Positions 1 to 6,152 of a stretch of 8,966 nucleotides of DNA are shown here, in pieces. Source of the DNA: an uncultured Agitococcus sp. (GTDB taxonomy: Bacteria > Pseudomonadota > Gammaproteobacteria > Pseudomonadales > Moraxellaceae); NCBI RefSeq assembly GCF_937920075.1, contig NZ_CALETI010000250.1, forward strand, positions 1 to 8,966, in the 5' to 3' direction. Positions within the stretch are counted from its first letter, which is position 1; each line of letters starts with the position of its first letter. The position numbers and the translations under genes are program-made. The notes under the pieces were generated by a model. It was given only the letters and a program-made list of their open reading frames with translations. It ran no database searches and was not told where the DNA came from.

Positions 1-630
1 ACGACTACACGGTAAAATTGAAAATGCACCTTGAGGCAAATCAGTTTCGGCCAATACTTCACCTATCAGCAAAGCACCAATTGGCGTTAAGCTTGCTGGC
101 TTCAACACAAAGGGGCATCCAGCGGCAATGGCTGGCGCAATTTTGTGGGCAGCTAAATTAAGCGGAAAGTTAAACGGACTGATAAACGAACACACACCCA
201 CAGGTACACGTTTAGTCATACCACGATAACCTTTGGCACGCGCACTGATTTCTAAATTTAACACTTCACCATTGATTCGAGTTGCTTCTTCTGCCGCCAC
301 TTTAAAGGTGTCAATCAGTCGTGTAACCTCGCCACGTGCATCTTTAATCGGTTTACCTGCCTCGACACACAAACTATAGGCCAACTCATCAGCACGCTGT
401 TTAAACCGCTGTACACAGTGCTCTAGCACTTGCTGGCGATGATAAGCAGGCAATTGTGCCATTGCATGTTGTGCATTAACCGCCGCGCTTAAAGCCTGAT
501 CTATCGCCTGTTCATTGGCTAAGGCAACGTGTGTCACCACCTGACCTGTATATTTGTTGGTAATCGCTAAATCTTGATTAGCATAGACTGCTTGATTAGC
601 CAAATAGTAAGGATACGCAGAGTTAAGCAT
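1..630 (-). CDS. Aldehyde dehydrogenase family protein, N-terminal part (cut by left window edge)
   Basis: NAD(P)-dependent oxidation of an aldehyde to a carboxylate, cytosolic. The frame is open from the ATG at 630 to the window edge, giving 210 residues of a family that is usually about 480-500 long. Only the N-terminal part of the Rossmann cofactor domain is present. Visible family marks are VPVGVCSFISPFNFP, where Asn154 matches the Asn that stabilises the oxyanion, and the cofactor-binding Lys177 in FVLKPAS. The PFNFPLNLAAHKIAPAIAAG run resembles the lactaldehyde/semialdehyde-type branch more than the betaine-aldehyde branch, which normally has PWNFP. The catalytic Cys and general-base Glu would lie beyond the edge, so activity cannot be verified. 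An AGGA Shine-Dalgarno lies 8-9 bases before the ATG. It is the last visible gene of the alcohol dehydrogenase-thioesterase-aldehyde dehydrogenase operon, 30 bases after the thioesterase stop. Family assignment is secure; substrate unknown. Confidence 0.92.
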   Translation of the reverse strand, partial: MLNSAYPYYLANQAVYANQDLAITNKYTGQVVTHVALANEQAIDQALSAAVNAQHAMAQLPAYHRQQVLEHCVQRFKQRADELAYSLCVEAGKPIKDARGEVTRLIDTFKVAAEEATRINGEVLNLEISARAKGYRGMTKRVPVGVCSFISPFNFPLNLAAHKIAPAIAAGCPFVLKPASLTPIGALLIGEVLAETDLPQGAFSILPCSR

Positions 631-660
631 TATTGAATCCTAAGTTTTAATTTTGTTGTT

Positions 661-1095
661 TTAGGCTTTAATTCTTTCTAAGGCTTTGCGAATCATATCA
701 GGAATAGGCACTGATTTATTCGTTTGTTTATCGACAAAAACATGGACAAAATGACCATCCGCCACCGCCACATCCTCACCTTCTTTAAAAATGGCTAAAC
801 CATATTCCACCGAAGATACACCCAAACGATTAACTCGCAAGCCACCTTCTAACTTATCAGGAAAAGCGACAGGCGCATAATAATTACAACCAGAGTTAAC
901 TACATACCCCACTACCTGATCAGTATGAATATTTAAATGTCCATATTCAATTAAATAGGTATTGGCCACAGTATCAAAATAGCTATAGTAAGTGACATTG
1001 TTAACATGGCCATAAATATCATTATCACTCCAACGGGTGGTAATTGGTGTAATAAAGGCATAGTCAGTGCGTGTTGACGGTTGTGGATGTGGCAT
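661..1095 (-). CDS. 4HBT-family acyl-CoA thioesterase (hot-dog fold)
   Basis: Predicted to hydrolyse an acyl-CoA thioester to the free acid and CoA; cytosolic, probably a tetramer as is usual for single hot-dog proteins. The 144-residue length fits the YbgC/FcbC group. The signature is at residues 21-41, RWSDNDIYGHVNNVTYYSYFD: Asp26 in the D-x-x-G-H-V-N motif corresponds to the catalytic Asp of 4-hydroxybenzoyl-CoA thioesterases, and it is followed by the Y-x-x-Y-F segment of the long central helix. No signal peptide or membrane segment is seen. The ATG at 1095 has a weak GAGA-type ribosome site and starts 12 bases after the alcohol dehydrogenase stop, so translation is probably coupled. Its position between an alcohol and an aldehyde dehydrogenase suggests it releases CoA from an intermediate or detoxifies a dead-end acyl-CoA (inference). 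The substrate is not readable from the sequence. Confidence 0.92.
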   Translation of the reverse strand: MPHPQPSTRTDYAFITPITTRWSDNDIYGHVNNVTYYSYFDTVANTYLIEYGHLNIHTDQVVGYVVNSGCNYYAPVAFPDKLEGGLRVNRLGVSSVEYGLAIFKEGEDVAVADGHFVHVFVDKQTNKSVPIPDMIRKALERIKA

Positions 1096-1107
1096 ATATT
1101 TTTCTCG

Positions 1108-2262
1108 CTAATAGGCTGCCTGATAAATGGCTAAAGCATCTGCTTCACTTAGCTCTCGTGGATTATTGATTAATAAACGCTGTTGCAACATGGCATCTTT
1201 CGCCAACATTAGCAAATCTGACTCAGGCACATTCACTTGACGTAAACGGCTTGGCAACTTAATTGCGTGAATTACCGTTTGTAGCGCATCAATAAAATAC
1301 TCAGCTAAGGTCATTGGTTTAGCTCGCGCATAAGGATTAATAACATTAGCCAATTGGGCATACAAGGGATATGCAGCAGGTAAATTAAAATGCAACACAT
1401 GCGGTAGCACTAAAGAATTACTTAAGCCATGTGAAATATGATAATGACCACCTAAGGGATAGGCTAAAGCATGGACTGCGGCAACAGGTGCATTAGCAAA
1501 TGCCTGCCCTGCTAACATTGCGCCAAAGAGCATGGCTTGACGTGCTTCAAGGTTAGAGCCATCTTCAACAGCGGTGACAATATGACGAGACAACAAACGT
1601 AATGCTTCACACGCTAAAACGTCTGAATAAGGGTTTTTACGAAGTTTACTGGTATACGCTTCAATCGCATGCACCATCGCATCCACCCCTGTTGCAGCGG
1701 TGACTGCCGCTGGCAAACCGACTGTTAACTCAGCATCCAACAAGGCGATATCGGCTAACAATAATGGTGAAACAATCCCCTGCTTAGTGGTTTCGCCTGT
1801 AGTAATAATCGCAATCGGCGTAACTTCAGAACCCGTACCAGCAGTGGTTGGAATTTGAATTAATGGTAAGCGTGTACCTTGGGCATTGCCAACACCATAG
1901 ACCTGTTGTAGCGTTTGGCTAGAATGGGTTAGTAAAGCAATCACTTTAGCAACATCTAAAGAACTGCCGCCGCCTAAACCAATTACACCATCAATACCTT
2001 GTTCTTTGGCAAATGCCAAGCTTTGCTCAACGACTGACTCTGGTGGATCAGCTACTACGTCGGTATACACCACGCTGCTAATACCAGCCTCTGTTAAACT
2101 CGCTAAAGCAGGTTCAATTAAACCAGAATTGACAATACCATTATCGGTCACAATTAACGCGCGTGTTATTCCCAGTTGACGCGCACTTGAGCCTAATTGG
2201 CGACGACAAGAACCTAAACCATTAATCACGGTTTTAACACTAGAAAAAGAAAAATCCTGCAT
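1108..2262 (-). CDS. Iron-containing (type III) alcohol dehydrogenase
   Basis: NAD(P)-dependent interconversion of an alcohol and an aldehyde or ketone, cytosolic. The 384 residues match the family length of about 380-390. Domain 1 carries the dinucleotide-binding GGGSS (97-101) and PTTAGTGSEVTP (138-149). The all-helical domain 2 carries the metal ligands Asp194 and His198 (GVDAMVHAIEAY), His264 (AAVHALAY) and His278 (SHGLSN), which align with Asp196, His200, His263 and His277 of E. coli FucO. Tyr268 stands where FucO has His267. I chose the ATG at 2262 over an in-frame TTG at 2283. AGAGGG lies 8 bases before the ATG, and the TTG would start inside an inverted repeat with no ribosome site. 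It is the first gene of the three-gene operon, isolated from gyrB by the terminator at 2383-2419. The family is certain; the substrate (primary alcohol, diol or other) is not. Confidence 0.95.
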   Translation of the reverse strand: MQDFSFSSVKTVINGLGSCRRQLGSSARQLGITRALIVTDNGIVNSGLIEPALASLTEAGISSVVYTDVVADPPESVVEQSLAFAKEQGIDGVIGLGGGSSLDVAKVIALLTHSSQTLQQVYGVGNAQGTRLPLIQIPTTAGTGSEVTPIAIITTGETTKQGIVSPLLLADIALLDAELTVGLPAAVTAATGVDAMVHAIEAYTSKLRKNPYSDVLACEALRLLSRHIVTAVEDGSNLEARQAMLFGAMLAGQAFANAPVAAVHALAYPLGGHYHISHGLSNSLVLPHVLHFNLPAAYPLYAQLANVINPYARAKPMTLAEYFIDALQTVIHAIKLPSRLRQVNVPESDLLMLAKDAMLQQRLLINNPRELSEADALAIYQAAY

Positions 2263-2270
2263 GACGACAT

Positions 2271-2276
2271 CCCTCT
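2271..2276 (-). promoter_or_regulatory. Ribosome binding site that fixes the alcohol dehydrogenase start
   Basis: AGAGGG on the minus strand, 8 bases before the ATG at 2262. It supports that ATG and argues against the upstream TTG at 2283. Confidence 0.7.
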
Positions 2277-2281
2277 GTAAC

Positions 2282-2309
2282 AATGTGGTTTAATTATTTT
2301 TTCCACATT
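2282..2309. repeat. Inverted repeat upstream of the alcohol dehydrogenase operon, candidate operator
   Basis: AATGTGG (2282-2288) and CCACATT (2303-2309) form a perfect 7-base inverted repeat with a 14-base AT-only spacer. The half-site centres are 21 bp apart, about two helical turns, which suits a dimeric regulator. It lies 20-47 bases before the chosen start codon. It could instead form a weak hairpin in the mRNA leader. No specific regulator is recognised. No convincing -35/-10 pair was found nearby, only a TATTAT-like -10 slightly upstream. Confidence 0.35.
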
Positions 2310-2382
2310 AATAATAGCTAATGCTTATTGTTTTAGTATGAAATTAGTGTGCCGATATTACTCTAATTTTTACTATTTTGCA

Positions 2383-2419
2383 GACACAAAAAAAGGACTT
2401 TTCAGTCCTTTTTTGTGTC
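2383..2419 (-). terminator. Intrinsic terminator downstream of gyrB
   Basis: The stem arms are GACACAAAAAAAGGACT (2383-2399) and AGTCCTTTTTTGTGTC (2404-2419), complementary apart from one unpaired base in the A/T run, around a TTTC loop. The GGACT/AGTCC core is flanked by A and T runs on both sides, so it can act in both directions. It starts 28 bases past the gyrB stop and separates the replication genes from the alcohol dehydrogenase operon, which is transcribed in the same direction. Confidence 0.85.
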
Positions 2420-2446
2420 AAATAACTCAACAAATGTGTGATTTAA

Positions 2447-4876
2447 TTAGACATCTAAATTAGCCACCATTAATGCGTTTTGCTCAATAAAGTCACGGCG
2501 AGGTTCAACCGCATCACCCATTAAACAGGTAAACATTTGGTCAGCACGAATCGCATCTTCAATGGTCACACGCAACATACGGCGATTATTAGGATCCATT
2601 GTCGTTTCCCACAATTGATCAGGATTCATCTCACCCAATCCTTTATAACGCTGAATAGCGTTACCACGACGAGACTCTTGCATTAACCATTGCCAGACTT
2701 GCTTAAACTCACTGACTAATAGCACACGCTCACCACGTTTAATATATGCGCCCTCCTCTAGCAAGCCTGCGATCTTAGCGGCCAATTGCGCAATACGACG
2801 ATACTCATTAGAAGCGAAGAAGTCATAATTCAAACGATAGGTATGAGGCACGCCATGTGCGACCATTTCTATTTGCACCACAAAACGATGTTGTTCGGTA
2901 TCTTCAATCGTCTCCACCAAGAAACGTTGGCTTGGATCAGCTGCACTCGTTAACACTGTTTGCAACTTACTTGCCCATGCCTCAACCGTTGCTTGTTCAC
3001 CCAAAGTTTCACTATTCAGTGCAGGCAATTTTAATAGTTGCTCAAGTAATACATCAGGATAAACGCGACTCATACGACGAATCGTGCCTTGTACACTACG
3101 ATACTCAGCCAATAACTCCGCTAAAGCAGTGCCCAATACAGGTGGCGCAGATGGGTTAACATATAACGCTGCATCGTCTAATGCAGTATCCGTGAGATAC
3201 ACTTCTAGCGCATCATCATCCTTAATATATTGCTCTTGTTTACCACGCTTCACTTTATACAACGGCGGTTGAGCAATATAAATATAACCACGTTCCAATA
3301 ACTCAGGCATTTGTCTAAAGAAGAAGGTCAACAACAAAGTACGAATATGTGAACCGTCAACGTCAGCGTCGGTCATGATAATAATTTTATGATAACGCAA
3401 TTTGTCTGGATTATATTCCTCACGGCCAATACCACATCCTAACGCGGTAATTAGCGTGCCAACTTCTTGCGAGGATAACATCTTATCAAAACGAGCTTTT
3501 TCGACATTCAAGATTTTACCTTTTAACGGCAAAATCGCTTGCATTTTACGGTTACGACCTTGCTTAGCTGAACCACCCGCAGAGTCACCCTCAACGATAT
3601 ATAATTCAGATAATGCAGGATCTTTTTCTTGGCAATCGGCCAATTTACCCGGTAACCCAGCAATATCTAAAGCACCTTTACGGCGGGTCATTTCACGCGC
3701 ACGACGAGCTGCTTCACGCGCTCTTGCGGCTTCAACAATTTTAGCAACAATAGATTTAGCAGCCGCTGGATTCTCTAATAAATACTCTTGTAAACGTTCG
3801 TTCATGGTTGACTCAACCACAGGACGCACTTCTGAAGAAACTAATTTATCTTTGGTTTGACTAGAGAATTTAGGATCTGGCACTTTAACCGACACAATCG
3901 CGGTTAACCCTTCTCTTGCATCATCGCCCGTTGGCGAGACTTTTTCTTTTTTCAGAACATTTTCACTTTCAATATACTGGTTAAGAGTACGTGTTAATGC
4001 GCCTCTAAAGCCTGCTAAGTGTGTACCGCCATCACGTTGGGGAATGTTGTTGGTGAAGCAAAAAATATTTTCTTGATAACCATCATTCCACTGTAATGCC
4101 ACTTCAACACCAATGCCACTGTCAGTTTGCACATTAAAATGAAATACTTTATTTAAGCTAGTTTTATTGGTATTTAAATAATCAACAAACGCCGCCAAGC
4201 CACCTTCGTAAGCAAAAACATCTTGTGCACCTGTACGCTCATCTTTTAAAACAATACGTACGCCAGAATTTAAAAATGATAATTCACGCAAACGCTTAGC
4301 TAAAATATCATAGGAAAAATGGATATTGGTAAAGGTTTCTGCACTTGGCCAAAAGCGTACTTCTGTACCACGACGTTCAGTCTCCCCTATTTCACGTAAG
4401 GGATATTGTGGCTCACCGTGTGAATAATCCTGCTCATAAACTTTACCATTACGACGAATAACCAAACGCAAACGCACTGATAAAGCATTAACTACCGATA
4501 CACCCACGCCATGCAAACCACCTGATACTTTATAAGAGTTTGTGCCATCTTCCGCACCAAACTTACCGCCCGCATGAAGAATCGTCATAATCACTTCAGC
4601 AGCAGACACCCCTTCTTCAGGATGAATATCAACAGGAATACCACGACCATCATCGGTTACGGTAATAGATTCATCCGCATGAATAATCACATTTACTTCA
4701 CTACAGTAGCCTGCTAATGCTTCATCAATCGCATTATCGACCACCTCAAAAACCATATGATGCAAGCCTGAACCATCGTCAGTGTCACCAATATACATGC
4801 CTGGACGTTTGCGTACGGCATCTAAACCACGCAACACCTTAATACTAGAAGAATCGTAATTATTACCGTCAGTCAT
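2447..4876 (-). CDS. gyrB: DNA gyrase subunit B
   Basis: ATPase subunit of the A2B2 type II topoisomerase that introduces negative supercoils; cytosolic, on the nucleoid. The GHKL ATPase domain shows catalytic Glu44 and Mg-ligand Asn48 in EVVDNAIDEA, Asp75 in DDGRGIP, the ATP lid GGLHGVGVSVVNALS (119-133), and Arg142 at the novobiocin-contact position (E. coli Arg136). The transducer QTK loop has Lys342. The TOPRIM domain has Glu429 in YIVEGDSAGG and Asp503/Asp505/Asp507 in MTDADVDGSH. The E. coli quinolone-related positions Asp426 and Lys447 are unchanged here (Asp431, Lys452). The C-terminal motif QRYKGLGEMNP is present. At 809 residues it carries the roughly 170-residue insert typical of Gram-negative GyrB (E. 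coli 804). The ATG at 4876 is preceded by GAGG at 8 bases. The 183-base gap after recF suggests its own promoter, and a terminator follows. Confidence 0.99.
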   Translation of the reverse strand: MTDGNNYDSSSIKVLRGLDAVRKRPGMYIGDTDDGSGLHHMVFEVVDNAIDEALAGYCSEVNVIIHADESITVTDDGRGIPVDIHPEEGVSAAEVIMTILHAGGKFGAEDGTNSYKVSGGLHGVGVSVVNALSVRLRLVIRRNGKVYEQDYSHGEPQYPLREIGETERRGTEVRFWPSAETFTNIHFSYDILAKRLRELSFLNSGVRIVLKDERTGAQDVFAYEGGLAAFVDYLNTNKTSLNKVFHFNVQTDSGIGVEVALQWNDGYQENIFCFTNNIPQRDGGTHLAGFRGALTRTLNQYIESENVLKKEKVSPTGDDAREGLTAIVSVKVPDPKFSSQTKDKLVSSEVRPVVESTMNERLQEYLLENPAAAKSIVAKIVEAARAREAARRAREMTRRKGALDIAGLPGKLADCQEKDPALSELYIVEGDSAGGSAKQGRNRKMQAILPLKGKILNVEKARFDKMLSSQEVGTLITALGCGIGREEYNPDKLRYHKIIIMTDADVDGSHIRTLLLTFFFRQMPELLERGYIYIAQPPLYKVKRGKQEQYIKDDDALEVYLTDTALDDAALYVNPSAPPVLGTALAELLAEYRSVQGTIRRMSRVYPDVLLEQLLKLPALNSETLGEQATVEAWASKLQTVLTSAADPSQRFLVETIEDTEQHRFVVQIEMVAHGVPHTYRLNYDFFASNEYRRIAQLAAKIAGLLEEGAYIKRGERVLLVSEFKQVWQWLMQESRRGNAIQRYKGLGEMNPDQLWETTMDPNNRRMLRVTIEDAIRADQMFTCLMGDAVEPRRDFIEQNALMVANLDV

Positions 4877-5059
4877 GTTTTTTCCTCAAAAAACCAATAA
4901 CATCACCGTGTTTAGAGTGATGCTGTCATCTGCTTTACCTATTTAGGCCTTACGCGATTATCGCTTATTTGGCCACTAAAGATTCTCTTTCAATGTTTTA
5001 GCTCACTGAGCCAATCAATAAAATATCTATATTCGACTTCTTAGATAAAGACTTATTCT
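4877..5059. promoter_or_regulatory. gyrB leader with three short inverted repeats
   Basis: This recF-gyrB gap must hold any private gyrB promoter. It contains CATCAC/GTGATG (4901-4906 and 4917-4922, 10-base loop) just before the ribosome site, the 5-1-5 palindrome GCGATTATCGC (4954-4964) and the 5-1-5 palindrome GCTCACTGAGC (5001-5011). On the minus strand a GATAAT overlaps the middle palindrome and could be a -10, but its -35 partner is poor. Gyrase genes are often activated by DNA relaxation; whether these elements take part is unknown. Confidence 0.35.
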
Positions 5060-6136
5060 CTACCCATATTGCAACAAAACTTCACCTTGTTCCACGTGAA
5101 ACAATTTTGCTTGACCATCCAATGCCAATAAAGTTGGCCATATATCGTCGGCTTCAACTGCCGTAATCAACATTTGCGCCCCCAACTGATGCAACATTGC
5201 TAAAAGGCGACTACGTGCTTGTTTATCTAGTTCAGATGATAAATCATCCAACAAAACCACACATTTTTTCTGATAGGTATTTAAGTAAGCCACTTGTGCC
5301 AACTTTAATGCACACACCAATAACTTACGTTGGCCTCGTGATAATACCGCTTCAGCCAAACCCAATTCCGTTTTTATTTGTACATCTGCGCGTTGCGCTC
5401 CAATTTGGGTAAAGCCTCGTTGTTTATCTTTTTCTCGACTTTCAGCCCAAAGAGTCTGCAAATTTTGCTCAACATCAAAACCCACAATATACTCTATCGT
5501 TAATTGATATTGAGGTAATAGTATAGCACAAGCCTGCTGTACAAAATTCAACCAACCCTCAAATACTCGCTGACGCATCTGGTGCAAGCTTTGCGCATTT
5601 GTTGCTAACTCTTGCTCCCAAACTTGCCACTCTAAATCATCAACTTTATCTTTTTTTAACAAGGCATTTCGCTGCAATAATGCGCGCTGATAACGCTGCC
5701 ATGTTGTAAAAAAATTTTGTTCCACGTGAAACACTAGCCAATCTAATAATTGTCGCCGTGGTTTTGTACCTGAATCTAATAAAGCCATAGATTCAGGATC
5801 AATTAATTGCACAGGTAAATCATAAGTAAGCAGTGCCATATTTGCGACAATTTGTCCATCACGCTTAAGTATTTGACTTCCTTCAATATTTTTTAAAATA
5901 CCTAGTTGCTGTCCCTGATTTAAACGACTAAATATTGTGCATTGCTCTTGGCCATGCTGAATAATCTTACGAATTTGATGACTACGGAAAGATTTCCCCA
6001 TGGCCAATAAATGTACAGACTCCAAGATAGAGGTTTTTCCACTGCCATTATCACCATAAAACAAGTTCAATCGTGACAATGACAGCGAACAAGGACGCAA
6101 ATTGCGCACCCCTGTTATCAACAGTCTATCTAACAC
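5060..6136 (-). CDS. recF: DNA replication/repair protein RecF
   Basis: SMC/ABC-like ATPase that, with RecO and RecR, loads RecA at gaps in stalled or damaged replication forks; cytosolic. The 358 residues match E. coli RecF (357). Walker A is GDNGSGKTS (28-36, Lys34 binds phosphate), the ABC signature is LSRGQRK (265-271), Walker B is VVLLDDLSSELD (293-304), and the D-loop follows. The start is GTG at 6136. Family similarity begins at once (LDRLLITGVRNLR), and no better start exists although the Shine-Dalgarno is very poor (GGT about 10 bases upstream). It lies 16 bases after the dnaN stop, so translational coupling is likely. The gene carries two identical parS sites, which encode the pentapeptide FHVEQ twice, at residues 136-140 and 346-350. 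Confidence 0.98.
   Translation of the reverse strand: MLDRLLITGVRNLRPCSLSLSRLNLFYGDNGSGKTSILESVHLLAMGKSFRSHQIRKIIQHGQEQCTIFSRLNQGQQLGILKNIEGSQILKRDGQIVANMALLTYDLPVQLIDPESMALLDSGTKPRRQLLDWLVFHVEQNFFTTWQRYQRALLQRNALLKKDKVDDLEWQVWEQELATNAQSLHQMRQRVFEGWLNFVQQACAILLPQYQLTIEYIVGFDVEQNLQTLWAESREKDKQRGFTQIGAQRADVQIKTELGLAEAVLSRGQRKLLVCALKLAQVAYLNTYQKKCVVLLDDLSSELDKQARSRLLAMLHQLGAQMLITAVEADDIWPTLLALDGQAKLFHVEQGEVLLQYG
5088..5103. promoter_or_regulatory. parS site 1 (ParB-binding centromere), inside the 3' end of recF
   Basis: TGTTCCACGTGAAACA matches the chromosomal parS consensus TGTTNCACGTGAAACA at every defined position. ParB (Spo0J) binds such sites near oriC, spreads as a CTP-dependent clamp and recruits SMC/MukBEF-type complexes and ParA. 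The site encodes FHVEQ near the RecF C-terminus. parA and parB are not in this window; in related bacteria they often lie on the far side of oriC. Confidence 0.9.
5718..5733. promoter_or_regulatory. parS site 2 (ParB-binding centromere), inside recF
   Basis: A second exact TGTTCCACGTGAAACA, identical in all 16 bases to the copy at 5088-5103 and exactly 630 bp from it. The flanking bases beyond the site differ, so this is not a segmental duplication. It encodes FHVEQ at RecF residues 136-140. Confidence 0.9.
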
Positions 6137-6152
6137 TTTTATATATTACCAT

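Noticed and set aside
328..343. Another CCACGTG core, in the aldehyde dehydrogenase gene, resembling parS
   Set aside because: Only the central bases match; the TGTT and AAACA arms are absent.
2857..3159. Plus-strand open frame opposite gyrB (and the other plus-strand frames across the window)
   Set aside because: They lie wholly antisense to genes with full-length family matches and show no recognisable domain or ribosome site.
4965..4998. TTGAAA-N17-AAATAA as the gyrB promoter (minus strand)
   Set aside because: The -35 is good but the -10 matches only two of six consensus bases, so no promoter was called.
5707..5717. A7/T7 homopolymer in recF next to parS site 2 as a frameshift site
   Set aside because: It codes for the family-consistent residues NFF; runs of this length are common in AT-rich genes.
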